Assembly (NCBI GenBank): GCA_030068145.1
Contig: JAPJBO010000986.1
Coordinates: 1-64,000 of the forward strand
Length of the DNA: 64,000 nt
Direction of reading: 5' to 3'
Origin: Diplonema papillatum
Lineage: Eukaryota; Euglenozoa; Diplonemea; Diplonemida; Diplonemidae
The position numbers and the translations under genes were made by a program. This document shows positions 1 to 10,245 of this stretch, piece after piece. The notes below the pieces were generated by a model. The model was not told the origin of the DNA. It ran no database searches and was given only the letters and a program-made list of their open reading frames with translations. The stretch's first letter is position 1, and each line of letters begins with the position of its first letter.

Positions 1-140
1 TTCAAGCCCCCGATTGACGTTACCTGGAAGCACCCAGAGAGGGTGTCGGTGGTACGAAGGTGCAGTCCCGTATCCAACCCGCAATCAGCTCGCATCGGGG
101 AGGTGACGCTACCCACCTGGACGAAGTGTCCTGCTGCCCA

Positions 141-339
141 GCGACTGCGACAGAGTCTAGTCCTCGAGTTCGACGAGCCCCGCGCCGCAGAAGAAGAAGA
201 GCGGCAGCGACTTGTTGATGCGGACTGTGTTCACAGTCCTGACGGGCGTGATGTTCGTCCTGACGCAGCACGTGGGGCAGACCCTCGGCATCGTTTTCGT
301 GTTCACGTGCTAGATCCTGATGTTCCGCGAGGTCATGCG
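141..339 (+). pseudogene. internal fragment of the CDP-diacylglycerol synthase gene
   Basis: This stretch repeats about 200 bp of the intact gene (around 1785-1993), covering the end of the Ser-rich N-terminal tail and the first membrane segment. The start is scrambled. Within the copied part a CAG codon of the intact gene has become TAG at 311-313, so the copy cannot be read through. It has drifted more than the two 545-bp copies that follow and is probably an older duplicate. Confidence 0.85.
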
Positions 340-603
340 AAGACAAGCATCGAGAGACAGTCTAGAACAAGCACCCCCATGTTCTCACGCCCGCAACCCA
401 GATGAAAGTTTGTCCAGGGCACATTATTGTGGCGGGCTCGTCATTTTACGTCATTTTCTTTTTACAGTTGTTTATTTGTGTACTTCTTTTTTCACGACTG
501 GGGCCCTTACTTTTTGCGGTCATTCTTCGGCAAATCCTTTATAGCCACGAAGAACACAACTGTGGGTCAGGCAGGGAGAAGGAAAGGTGGGGGGGTAGGA
601 GCG

Positions 604-828
604 ATGCTCAACCGGAAGCCTGGCTCCGCGGAGGAGCAGCAGCCGTACATCAGCGACGACGGCGCGCTGCGAACGAGCTCCAGCGACTGCGACAGCGACT
701 TTTTGGGGCCGGGCGAGTCGATGTCGAGTTCGACGAGCCCCGCGCTGGCCATTAGCCGAGCGCACGTACTTCTTTTTCACGACTGGGCCCCTTACTTTTT
801 GCGGTCATTCTCGGCAAATCCTTTATAG
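604..828 (+). pseudogene. truncated 5' copy 1 of the CDP-diacylglycerol synthase gene
   Basis: The frame starts with the same N-terminus as the intact gene (MLNRKPGSAEEQQPY...) and follows it for about 49 residues to the SSSTSPA tract. It then leaves homology at the junction GCCCCGCGC|TGGCC and runs to a stop at 828, giving a 74-residue product without any of the catalytic membrane domain. If it is expressed, it makes only the disordered Ser/Asp-rich tail. I treat it as a duplicated gene end and not as a functional gene. Confidence 0.75.
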
Positions 829-848
829 CCACGAATTTCGGCAAATCC

Positions 849-1060
849 TTTAGGTGTAAATACCTTATATCCCTAGGGTTGAAAAGGGTTTCCCTTATAT
901 CCCTAATTAGGGATATAAGGGAATGGCATTAGGGAATAAGAGATAAGAGAATATCCCTAATAGGTTCTCTTACATCCCTAGTTGTTTTCTCTTATATCCC
1001 TAGCTATTTTCCCTTAATTCCCTAGTTAGGATATAAGAGAAAGTCGAAAATACCTTAGGG
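849..1060. repeat. AT-rich spacer of inverted TATATCCCTA motifs (copy 1; copy 2 at 1395-1606)
   Basis: The spacer is built from CTTATATCCCTA and its complement TAGGGATATAAG, repeated six or more times in both orientations. It contains the perfect palindrome TTATATCCCTA|ATTAGGGATATAA, which could extrude a hairpin. The same spacer recurs at 1395-1606 with one or two substitutions, as part of the 545-bp unit. No coding potential is visible. Confidence 0.8.
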
Positions 1061-1149
1061 CTAAAGAAGAAATCTGCCAATCCTTTATAGCCACGAAGAA
1101 CACAACTGTGGGTCAGGCAGGGAGAAGGAAAGGTGGGGGGGTAGGAGCG

Positions 1150-1398
1150 ATGCTCAACCGGAAGCCTGGCTCCGCGGAGGAGCAGCAGCCGTACATCAGC
1201 GACGACGGCGCGCTGCGAACGAGCTCCAGCGACTGCGACAGCGACTTTTTGGGGCCGGCAAGTCGATGTCGAGTTCGACGAGCCCCGCGCTGGCCTTTAG
1301 CCGAGCGCACGTACTTCTTTTTCACGACTGGGCCCCTTACTTTTTGCGGTCATTCTCGGCAAATCCTTTATAGCCACGAATTTCGGCAAATCCTTTAG
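1150..1398 (+). pseudogene. truncated 5' copy 2 of the CDP-diacylglycerol synthase gene
   Basis: This is the second tandem copy of the gene start. It matches the intact N-terminus for about 36 residues, up to DFLGP. A 2-base loss (GGGCCGGCAAGTCG against GGGCCGGGCGAGTCG) then shifts the frame, and the frame ends at 1398 without entering the enzyme domain. It shares its downstream junction and TATATCCC spacer with copy 1. Confidence 0.75.
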
Positions 1399-1694
1399 GT
1401 GTAAATACCTTATATCCCTAGGGTTGAAAAGGGTTTCCCTTATATCCCTAATTAGGGATATAAGGGAATGGCATTAGGGAATAAGAGATAAGAGAATATC
1501 CCTAATAGGTTCTCTTACATCCCTAGTTGTTTTCTCTTATATCCCTAGCTATTTTCCCTTAGTTTCCTAGTTAGGATATAAGAGAAAGTCGAAAATACCT
1601 TAGGGCTAAAGAAGAAATCTGCCAATCCTTTATAGCCACGAAGAACACAACTGTGGGTCAGGCAGGGAGAAGGAAAGGTGGGGGGGTAGGAGCG

Positions 1695-3068
1695 ATGCTC
1701 AACCGGAAGCCTGGCTCCGCGGAGGAGCAGCAGCCGTACATCAGCGACGACGGCGCGCTGCGAACGAGCTCCAGCGACTGCGACAGCGACTTTTTGGGGC
1801 CGGGCGAGTCGATGTCGAGTTCGACGAGCCCCGCGCCGCAGAAGAAGAAGAGCGGCAGCGACTTGTTGATGCGGACTGTGTTCACAGTCCTGACGGGCGT
1901 GATGTTCGTCCTGACGCAGCACGTGGGGCAGACCCTCGGCATCGTTTTGGTGTTCACGTGCCAGATCCTGATGTTCCGCGAGGTCATGCGCATCAGCCAG
2001 AAGAAAAACATCGAAAACGAATTGCCCGGCTTCCACAACCTCCCGTGGTTCATGTTCTTCGTCTGCTGCGCGTTTACCATCGCAACCGCGCTCCGCGTGC
2101 CGCTGGTGAAAACCTGGCCGTTCTTGGAACAGTACCTCAAGCACCTGACCTTCGCGGCCTTCTGCTTCTACATGGTGGGGCTGATCGCGTTCGTGCTGAG
2201 CCTGAAGCCGATGGAGCCGTTGAAGAGCGTGATCGGGAAGCTCCGCATCACGAGGGTGGGCGAGTCGAAGAAGCCCAGCGGTCACCAGCGGCCCCTCAAG
2301 CAGGTCTTTTTCCGGTACCAGTTCAGCCAGTTCGGGTGGCTCCACATGGGACTCTTCGCCTTCTCGCTGATGTCGTCGCTCTTCTACTTCACGATGATGG
2401 AGGCCATGCTTTGGTTCACTCTCCCGGTATCATGCGTCATCAACAACGACTCCTGGGCATTCGCATGTGGCAAGCTGTTCGGCAAAGTGCCCCTCATCCC
2501 GACGCTCTCGCCGAAGAAAACCTGGGAGGGGTTCCTCGGCGCGTGGTTCTTCACGACGCTGTGGGCTTTTTGGTTCTCGGACTTCCTCTCCAGCAGCAAG
2601 CGGTTCGTCTGCCCGAAGGTGCACTTCCTGCAGCCGATCGATTGCGAGGTCAGTTCGACGTTCCTCCTGCAGTCTTACGCAGTCCCCGAGTTTCTGCAGG
2701 GGTACCTCGGCGAGGCTTTCATGGTGAAGCCGGTGCAGCTGCACGGCATCGCGTTCGCAGCGTTCGCGAGCCTCGGCGCGCCGTTCGGCGGGTTCTTCGC
2801 GTCCGGGCTGAAGCGGGCCTTCAACCTGAAGGACTTCGGGGACCTGATCCCCGGGCACGGAGGCGTCGTGGACAGGATGGACTGCCAGATCCTGATGGCG
2901 CTGTTCGTGTACTGCTACGTCTCGAACTTCGTGCTCGAGAAGGGTGGCATCTGCGCCGCGACGTCGATGTTCTCGTATTGTTTCTCTCGCATGGACCCTG
3001 CAGACCAGGTCCTGTTGTACAACCAGTTGGGAAGGCAGCTTTCCGAGGAGGTGCGCATTTCATTTTGA
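1695..3068 (+). CDS. phosphatidate cytidylyltransferase (CDP-diacylglycerol synthase)
   Basis: The enzyme makes CDP-diacylglycerol from CTP and phosphatidic acid, the branch point to phosphatidylinositol, phosphatidylglycerol and cardiolipin. In eukaryotes it is an integral membrane protein of the ER or mitochondria. The 457-residue protein matches the length of eukaryotic CDS proteins. After a polar Ser/Asp-rich tail (about residues 1-55) come several hydrophobic membrane spans. The family signature lies at about residues 370-396: S-x-L-K-R, K-D-F, then PGHGGVVDRMD, with the metal- and substrate-binding Asp residues intact. A second family block, NNDSWAFACGKLFG...SPKKTWEGFLGAW, is also present. 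I chose the ATG at 1695 because the frame upstream opens only with GTG and the same ATG begins both duplicated copies. There are no introns. The stop TGA at 3066-3068 lies 26 bp before a satellite. It is the best-supported gene in the window. Confidence 0.95.
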   Translation: MLNRKPGSAEEQQPYISDDGALRTSSSDCDSDFLGPGESMSSSTSPAPQKKKSGSDLLMRTVFTVLTGVMFVLTQHVGQTLGIVLVFTCQILMFREVMRISQKKNIENELPGFHNLPWFMFFVCCAFTIATALRVPLVKTWPFLEQYLKHLTFAAFCFYMVGLIAFVLSLKPMEPLKSVIGKLRITRVGESKKPSGHQRPLKQVFFRYQFSQFGWLHMGLFAFSLMSSLFYFTMMEAMLWFTLPVSCVINNDSWAFACGKLFGKVPLIPTLSPKKTWEGFLGAWFFTTLWAFWFSDFLSSSKRFVCPKVHFLQPIDCEVSSTFLLQSYAVPEFLQGYLGEAFMVKPVQLHGIAFAAFASLGAPFGGFFASGLKRAFNLKDFGDLIPGHGGVVDRMDCQILMALFVYCYVSNFVLEKGGICAATSMFSYCFSRMDPADQVLLYNQLGRQLSEEVRISF

Positions 3069-3094
3069 TGATGCCAAATGTGCGACGCGTGATG

Positions 3095-4725
3095 TGTATT
3101 GTGTATTGTGTATTGTGTATTGTGTATTGTGTATTGTGTATTGTGTATTGTGTATTGTGTATTGTGTATTGTGTATTGTGTATTGTGTATTGTGTATTGT
3201 GTATTGTGTATTGTGTATTGTGTATTGTGTATTGTGTATTGTGTATTGTGTATTGTGTATTGTGTATTGTGTATTGTGTATTGTGTATTGTGTATTGTGT
3301 ATTGTGTATTGTGTATTGTGTATTGTGTATTGTGTATTGTGTATTGTGTATTGTGTATTGTGTATTGTGTATTGTGTATTGTGTATTGTGTATTGTGTAT
3401 TGTGTATTGTGTATTGTGTATTGTGTATTGTGTATTGTGTATTGTGTATTGTGTATTGTGTATTGTGTATTGTGTATTGTGTATTGTGTATTGTGTATTG
3501 TGTATTGTGTATTGTGTATTGTGTATTGTGTATTGTGTATTGTGTATTGTGTATTGTGTATTGTGTATTGTGTATTGTGTATTGTGTATTGTGTATTGTG
3601 TATTGTGTATTGTGTATTGTGTATTGTGTATTGTGTATTGTGTATTGTGTATTGTGTATTGTGTATTGTGTATTGTGTATTGTGTATTGTGTATTGTGTA
3701 TTGTGTATTGTGTATTGTGTATTGTGTATTGTGTATTGTGTATTGTGTATTGTGTATTGTGTATTGTGTATTGTGTATTGTGTATTGTGTATTGTGTATT
3801 GTGTATTGTGTATTGTGTATTGTGTATTGTGTATTGTGTATTGTGTATTGTGTATTGTGTATTGTGTATTGTGTATTGTGTATTGTGTATTGTGTATTGT
3901 GTATTGTGTATTGTGTATTGTGTATTGTGTATTGTGTATTGTGTATTGTGTATTGTGTATTGTGTATTGTGTATTGTGTATTGTGTATTGTGTATTGTGT
4001 ATTGTGTATTGTGTATTGTGTATTGTGTATTGTGTATTGTGTATTGTGTATTGTGTATTGTGTATTGTGTATTGTGTATTGTGTATTGTGTATTGTGTAT
4101 TGTGTATTGTGTATTGTGTATTGTGTATTGTGTATTGTGTATTGTGTATTGTGTATTGTGTATTGTGTATTGTGTATTGTGTATTGTGTATTGTGTATTG
4201 TGTATTGTGTATTGTGTATTGTGTATTGTGTATTGTGTATTGTGTATTGTGTATTGTGTATTGTGTATTGTGTATTGTGTATTGTGTATTGTGTATTGTG
4301 TATTGTGTATTGTGTATTGTGTATTGTGTATTGTGTATTGTGTATTGTGTATTGTGTATTGTGTATTGTGTATTGTGTATTGTGTATTGTGTATTGTGTA
4401 TTGTGTATTGTGTATTGTGTATTGTGTATTGTGTATTGTGTATTGTGTATTGTGTATTGTGTATTGTGTATTGTGTATTGTGTATTGTGTATTGTGTATT
4501 GTGTATTGTGTATTGTGTATTGTGTATTGTGTATTGTGTATTGTGTATTGTGTATTGTGTATTGTGTATTGTGTATTGTGTATTGTGTATTGTGTATTGT
4601 GTATTGTGTATTGTGTATTGTGTATTGTGTATTGTGTATTGTGTATTGTGTATTGTGTATTGTGTATTGTGTATTGTGTATTGTGTATTGTGTATTGTGT
4701 ATTGTGTATTGTGTATTGTGTATTG
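3095..4725 (+). repeat. TGTATTG heptamer satellite, 233 copies
   Basis: The array is 1,631 bp, exactly 233 tandem copies of TGTATTG, with no variant seen until it degrades at 4726 (TAAGTGTAATGTG). Because 7 is not a multiple of 3 and the unit has no stop in any frame, all frames stay open. The resulting Val-Tyr-Cys-Val-Leu-Cys-Ile and Thr-Ile-His-Asn-Thr-Gln-Tyr repeats are artefacts. It begins 26 bp after the synthase stop codon. Confidence 0.98.
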
Positions 4726-4787
4726 TAAGTGTAATGTGTAAATTGCAATATGCAATGTGTATTGTGTAATATTGAGTGCGATGTGTA

Positions 4788-5031
4788 CGGGGACCTGATC
4801 CCCGGGCACGGAGGCGTCGTGGACAGGATGGACTGCCAGATCCTGATGCCGCTGTTCGTGTACTGCTACGTCTCGAACTTCGTGCTCGAGAAGGGTGGCA
4901 TCTGCGCCGCGACGTCGATGTTCTCGTATTGTTTCTCTCGCATGGACCCTGCAGACCAGGTCCTGTTGTACAACCAGTTGGGAAGGCAGCTTTCCGAGGA
5001 GGTGCGCATTTCATTTGATGATGCCAAATGT
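4788..5031 (+). pseudogene. duplicated 3' end of the CDP-diacylglycerol synthase gene
   Basis: This segment copies about 2838-3082 of the intact gene: the signature end (GDLIPGHGGVVDRMD), the last membrane span and the C-terminal tail. Differences include ATGGCG to ATGCCG and loss of one T at the stop (TTCATTTGATG against TTCATTTTGATG), which removes the normal stop codon. It is followed by the same GATGCCAAATGTGCGACGCG linker and another TGTATTG array. The unit duplicated was therefore gene end plus satellite. Confidence 0.93.
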
Positions 5032-5044
5032 GCGACGCGAGATG

Positions 5045-5140
5045 TGTATTGTGTATTGTGTATTGTGTATTGTGTATTGTGTATTGTGTATTGTGTATTG
5101 TGTATTGTGTATTGTGTATTGTGTATTGTGTATTGTGTAT
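5045..5140 (+). repeat. TGTATTG heptamer array, left part (split by an insertion)
   Basis: About 13.7 perfect copies of TGTATTG follow the duplicated gene end. The array stops at TAT|GGGAAGG at 5140 and resumes in phase at 10526 after the 5.4-kb element. The two parts were one array. Confidence 0.95.
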
Positions 5141-5388
5141 GGGAAGGTGTAAAAAACATTTTGGTAAACATTGTTTACCGACCCCCCCCCCCCCTCTTGG
5201 CCGCACGGCATAGTTTGCCGCGCACGGCACGGTTTTTCACCTGACCCACTGGTACTACCAGGTAGACTGAGATAGAGCGCGCCGCAGGCGCGAAATTTTT
5301 TTTGAGGCGTTTTGGGCTCAGAAAGACCAAAAGGAGCACAGGAAAGTACATCACACTGGTGCAAAAAAGAAGAAGGAAGACAGGATTC

Positions 5389-7905
5389 AGAGGTTGTCCC
5401 ACTTCAAAAACAAGGTTTTAGAAATTGTCCCACTTCGAAAACCAACTTTTAGAGGTTGTCCCACCTCGAAAACAGGCTTTTAGAGGTTGTCCCACCTCGA
5501 AAGCAAGCTTTTAGAGGTTGTCCCACTTCGAAAACAAACGTTTAGAGGTTGTCCCACCTCGAAAACAGGCTTTTAGAGGTTGTCCCACCTCGAAAACAAG
5601 CTTTTAGAGGTTGTCCCACCTCGAAAACAAACTTTTAGAGGTTGTCCCACCTCGAAAACAAACTTTTAGAGGTTGTCCCACCTCGAAAACAAGCTTTTAG
5701 AGGTTGTCCCACCTCGAAAACAAACTTTTAGAGGTTGTCCCACCTCGAAAACAGGCTTTTAGAGGTTGTCCCACTTCGAAAACAAGCTTTTAGAGGTTGT
5801 CCCACTTCGAAAACAAGCTTTTAGAGGTTGTCCCACTTCGAAAACAAGCTTTTAGAGGTTGTCCCACTTCGAAAACAAGCTTTTAGAGGTTGTCCCACCT
5901 CGAAAGCAAGCTTTTAGAGGTTGTCCCACTTCGAAAACAAGCTTTTAGAGGTTGTCCCACTTCGAAAACAAGCTTTTAGAGGTTGTCCCACTTCGAAAAC
6001 AAGCTTTTAGAGGTTGTCCCACTTCGAAAACAAGCTTTTAGAGGTTGTCCCACTTCGAAAACAAGCTTTTAGAGGTTGTCCCACCACGAAAACAAGCTTT
6101 TAGAGGTTGTCCCACTTCGAAAACAAACTTTTAGAGGTTGTCCCACCTCGAAAACAAGCTTTTAGAGGTTGTCCCACTTCGAAAACAAACTTTTAGAGGT
6201 TGTCCCACTTCAAAAACAAACTTTTAGAGGTTGTCCCACTTCGAAAACAGGCTTTTAGAGGTTGTCCCACTCGAAAACAAGCTTTTAGAGGTTGTCCCAC
6301 TTCGAAAACAAACTTTTAGAGGTTGTCCCACCACGAAAACAAGCTTTTAGAGGTTGTCCCACTTCGAAAACAAGCTTTTAGAGGTTGTCCCACTTCGAAA
6401 ACAAGCTTTTAGAGGTTGTCCCACCTCGAAAGCACAAGCTTTTAGAGGTTGTCCCACTTCGAAAACAAGCTTTTAGAGGTTGTCCCACTTCGAAAACAAG
6501 CTTTTAGAGGTTGTCCCACCTTCGAAAACAAGCTTTTAGAGGTTGTCCCACTTCGAAAACAAACTTTTAGAGGTTGTCCCACCTCGAAAACAAGCTTTTA
6601 GAGGTTGTCCCACTTCGAAAACAAGCTTTTAGAGGTTGTCCCACTTCGAAAACAAACTTTTAGAGGTTGTCCCACCTCGAAAACAAGCTTTTAGAGGTTG
6701 TCCCACTTCGAAAACAAACTTTTAGAGGTTGTCCCACCTCGAAAACAAGCTTTTAGAGGTTGTCCCACTTCGAAAACAAACTTTTAGAGGTTGTCCCACT
6801 TCGAAAACAAACTTTTAGAGGTTGTCCCACTTCGAAAACAGGCTTTTAGAGGTTGTCCCACCTCGAAAACAAGCTTTTAGAGGTTGTCCCACTTCGAAAA
6901 CAAACTTTTAGAGGTTGTCCCACCTCGAAAACAAGCTTTTAGAGGTTGTCCCACTTCGAAAACAAGCTTTTAGAGGTTGTCCCACCTCGAAAACAAGCTT
7001 TTAGAGGTTGTCCCACTTCGAAAACAAACTTTTAGAGGTTGTCCCACCTCGAAAACAAGCTTTTAGAGGTTGTCCCACCTCGAAAACAAGCTTTTAGAGG
7101 TTGTCCCACTTCGAAAACAAGCTTTTAGAGGTTGTCCCACTTCGAAAACAAGCTTTTAGAGGTTGTCCCACTTCGAAAACAAGCTTTTAGAGGTTGTCCC
7201 ACTTCGAAAACAAACTTTTAGAGGTTGTCCCACCTCGAAAACAAGCTTTTAGAGGTTGTCCCACTTCGAAAACAAGCTTTTAGAGGTTGTCCCACCTCGA
7301 AAACAAGCTTTTAGAGGTTGTCCCACTTCGAAAACAAACTTTTAGAGGTTGTCCCACCTCGAAAACAAGCTTTTAGAGGTTGTCCCACTTCGAAAACAAG
7401 CTTTTAGAGGTTGTCCCACTTCGAAAACAAACTTTTAGAGGTTGTCCCACTTCGAAAACAGGCTTTTAGAGGTTGTCCCACCTCGAAAACAAGCTTTTAG
7501 AGGTTGTCCCACTTCGAAAACAAACTTTTAGAGGTTGTCCCACCTCGAAAACAAGCTTTTAGAGGTTGTCCCACTTCGAAAACAAGCTTTTAGAGGTTGT
7601 CCCACTTCGAAAACAAGCTTTTAGAGGTTGTCCCACCTCGAAAACAAGCTTTTAGAGGTTGTCCCACCTCGAAAACAAGCTTTTAGAGGTTGTCCCACTT
7701 CGAAAACAAGCTTTTAGAGGTTGTCCCACTTCGAAAACAAACTTTTAGAGGTTGTCCCACCTCGAAAACAAGCTTTTAGAGGTTGTCCCACTTCAAAAAC
7801 AAACTTTTAGAGGTTGTCCCACTTCGAAAACAGGCTTTTAGAGGTTGTCCCACCTCGAAAACAAACTTTCAGAGGTTGTCCCACTTCGAAAACAAACTTC
7901 GATGA
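5389..7905 (+). repeat. 31-bp minisatellite, left arm (~81 copies)
   Basis: The consensus unit is AGGTTGTCCCACYTCGAAAA + CAARCTTTTAG (31 bp). Variation sits at two sites (CAC[T/C]TCG and CAA[G/A]CTT). There are occasional ACCACGAAA units and small indels (6250, 6420, 6510). Variant units occur in short runs, suggesting repeated local amplification. Most units carry a HindIII-type AAGCTT. Confidence 0.97.
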
Positions 7906-8043
7906 ACCAAACAACGACCGACAGAAAGTTTCCATGTCGCGGACTAGATATGTCCTTTCGGTCGAAGGTTCGTAGGTAAACGCTCGAATCCAAGTTTCGC
8001 GGAGCACAGAAGAACCTGTTGCCTCACCTGTCGGCATTCGGCA

Positions 8044-8508
8044 GTGGTGAAGACATGTCGAAAGTTGACTGATGAGCTCCCAGAGTTCGTCCCTGGGACT
8101 GATTTGGCCGGTTGGCTGCAAAGACCTGTCGAAGACCGGCTCCGTGTTTGGAGAGAGAATATGGCGGTCAACGGGAGATACGTTGACGAGTTGCTGTTGG
8201 CGATTGTTGTCTGGAACTACGACCTCAGACTGCACGTCTTAACAGTTCCGTCGGAGTATCCGAGGCACAAAGGCACGCTTGTGACATACGAAGTCTCCGA
8301 GCCATGTGCGACATACGTCATTGGCGCTTGCCACAATCACTTTTACGTCATAGAAACAGATGACGTTGCGCATACTCTGAATGGTTTGCGCGAGAAAGGG
8401 CTCATTTCCCTTGAGCGCGTGTTGAAAGGGGGCTCGCTCTTCCAATACAGCAACGAAGACATGTTTGGTCTTCAAACGAACCAAGAAAACGTGGCTGGCA
8501 ATAGTTGA
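8044..8508 (+). CDS. OTU-like cysteine protease fragment inside the 5.4-kb element
   Basis: The frame is open from 7948 to the stop at 8508; the position given starts at a GTG, and the first ATG is at 8161. The readable part resembles the C-terminal two thirds of an OTU-type deubiquitinase. A WRENMAVNGRYVDELLLAI stretch corresponds to the family's W-G-x-x-x-E-L helix region. A beta-strand LRLHVLTV follows, then CHNHFYVIE, whose His fits the catalytic-His position of the H-[YF] motif. No D-G-N-C catalytic Cys segment precedes it: the frame meets the 31-bp array at 7905, and the bases between show only a short alternative frame (FRGAQKNLLPHLSAF, 7995 on). It is therefore either 5'-truncated by the array or a pseudogene. 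OTU proteases are known cargo of several eukaryotic transposon groups. The family assignment is by eye. Confidence 0.5.
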   Translation: MVKTCRKLTDELPEFVPGTDLAGWLQRPVEDRLRVWRENMAVNGRYVDELLLAIVVWNYDLRLHVLTVPSEYPRHKGTLVTYEVSEPCATYVIGACHNHFYVIETDDVAHTLNGLREKGLISLERVLKGGSLFQYSNEDMFGLQTNQENVAGNS

Positions 8509-9170
8509 TTTGATTTGATTTCATCCTGGACTTTGGGGGTTCCTACTTTGTTTCTCCTCGCCTCCTGACGATTCGCGGCTATTCCAGGCGTTGCCTCATC
8601 GTACCAGTACGTGAAGCTATGTTTCCCCCCTTTTATCAGCAGCATAGCAACACTCTGCGTGTGCAGGTGTGCTATGCATCCAATTACGGCACACCTCCAA
8701 GTTGAGCTTCGCAGAAAATTGCGGCCCGGGAATGTCGGCATGTCCAGCCCTACGAATTGCCAATTCCACGTGCAAGTTCGAAGTTTTGTCCGAGCTCAAT
8801 AACTACTGAAGTATGCAGGTCGTCCCATGGGAAACGGCTCTAGGAAACAAGTGTTAGCACGTTGCACCAACTACCAAACTAAGGTTCGTAGAAAATGGTT
8901 GGTGGGTTGCCACATCTTTTTTAAGGTTGTCCCGTCAAGGAAACAAAGATTTGCAGGTTGTCCCATCTCGAAAAACAATGGTTGAAGGTTGCCCCACCTC
9001 GAACGATTAGGTTTGCAGCGTGCCCCACCTCGGATAGTGAGTGTCCCACCGCAGCAAATTCTTCGCCGGCCACCTACTCCCGCATGGGGAGAAAAAGGGG
9101 TCTCCACGCCAGTCAGCAGAGGAATCCTGGTGTGTATTTGTTATGCCCTACGTATAAAGCTTGTATTCGC
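8509..9170. other. central unique region of the 5.4-kb element with degenerate 31-bp units
   Basis: After the OTU-like frame there is unique sequence without a convincing gene. From about 8930 to 9040 degenerate 31-bp units reappear in the left-arm orientation (GGTTGTCCCATCTCGAAAAA, GGTTGCCCCACCTCGAACGA). The orientation then flips at 9171. These worn units suggest the satellite existed in the element before the present arrays expanded. Confidence 0.6.
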
Positions 9171-10245
9171 GGTGGGACAACCTCTAAAAGTTTGTTTTCG
9201 AGGTGGGACAACCTCTAAAAGTTTGTTTTCGAGGTGGGACAACCTCTAAAAGCTTGCTTTCGAGGTGGGACAACCTCTAAAAGCTTGTTTTCGAGGTGGG
9301 ACAACCTCTAAAAGTTTGTTTTCGAGGTGGGACAACCTCTAAAGGTTTGTTTTCGAAGTGGGACAACCTCTAAAAGCTTGTTTTCGAGGTGGGACAACCT
9401 CTAAAAGTTTGTTTTCGAAGTGGGACAACCTCTAAAAGCTTGTTTTCGAAGTGGGACAACCTCTAAAAGCTTGTTTTCGTGGTGGGACAACCTCTAAAAG
9501 CTTGTTTTCGAGGTGGGACAACCTCTAAAAGTTTGTTTTCGAAGTGGGACAACCTCTAAAAGCTTGTTTTCGAGGTGGGACAACCTCTAAAAGCTTGTTT
9601 TCGTGGTGGGACAACCTCTAAAAGCTTGTTTTCGAGGTGGGACAACCTCTAAAAGCTTGTTTTCGAAGTGGGACAACCTCTAAAAGTTTGTTTTCGAAGT
9701 GGGACAACCTCTAAAAGCTTGCTTTTCGAGGTGGGACAACCTCTAAAAGCTTGTTTTCGAAGTGGGACAACCTCTAAAAGCTTGTTTTCGAGGTGGGACA
9801 ACCTCTAAAAGCTTGTTTTCGAGGTGGGACAACCTCTAAAAGTTTGTTTTCGAGGTGGGACAACCTCTAAAAGCTTGTTTTCGAAGTGGGACAACCTCTA
9901 AAAGCTTGTTTTCGTGGTGGGACAACCTCTAAAAGCTTGTTTTCGAGGTGGGACAACCTCTAAAAGCTTGTTTTCGAAGTGGGACAACCTCTAAAAGTTT
10001 GTTTTCGAGGTGGGACAACCTCTAAAAGCTTGCTTTCGAGGTGGGACAACCTCTTAAAGCTTGTTTTCGAGGTGGGACAACCTCTTAAAGCTTGCTTTCG
10101 AGGTGGGACAACCTCTAAAAGTTTGTTTTCGAGGTGGGACAACCTCTAAAAGTTTGTTTTCGAGGTGGGAGAACCTCTAAAGGTTTGTTTTCGAAGTGGG
10201 ACAACCTCTAAAACCTTGTTTTCGAGATGGGACAACCTCTAAATC
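9171..10245 (-). repeat. 31-bp minisatellite, right arm (~34 copies, inverted)
   Basis: This is the same 31-bp unit as the left arm but on the other strand (GGTGGGACAACCTCTAAAAG...). Copy number is less than half that of the left arm, so the arms expanded or contracted independently. Degenerate forward-strand units occur beyond it at 10292-10345. Confidence 0.96.

Larger units (their letters stand above)
486..1640 (+). repeat. 545-bp tandem duplication carrying the 5' end of the synthase gene
   Basis: Two tandem units of about 545 bp precede the intact gene. The start codon recurs at 604, 1150 and 1695, spacing 546 and 545. Each unit holds the leader (CTTTATAGCCACGAAGAACA), roughly 50 codons of the gene, a junction (GGCCWTTAGCCGAGCGCACG), and a spacer of about 210 bp made of reiterated TATATCCCTA motifs on both strands. 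The units differ by only a few bases, so the duplication is recent. If the promoter lies in the leader, it has been tripled. Confidence 0.9.

Noticed and set aside
849-1060. Homing-endonuclease-like site (TAGGGATA...AGGG)
   Set aside because: It resembles the I-SceI site only in part, and the word is simply the spacer's own repeat.
3095-4725. Telomeric or interstitial telomere repeat
   Set aside because: The unit is 7 bp like plant-type TTTAGGG, but the sequence TGTATTG is not a known telomere motif and lies between two copies of a gene end.
1958-5230. Frames of 550-930 codons with Val-Tyr-Cys-Val-Leu-Cys-Ile or Thr-Ile-His-Asn-Thr-Gln-Tyr repeats
   Set aside because: They are the stop-free translation of the TGTATTG heptamer in all frames of both strands, not genes.
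5389-10245. CRISPR-like array
   Set aside because: The 31-bp units are contiguous, with no unique spacers, and the DNA is eukaryotic. It is a minisatellite.
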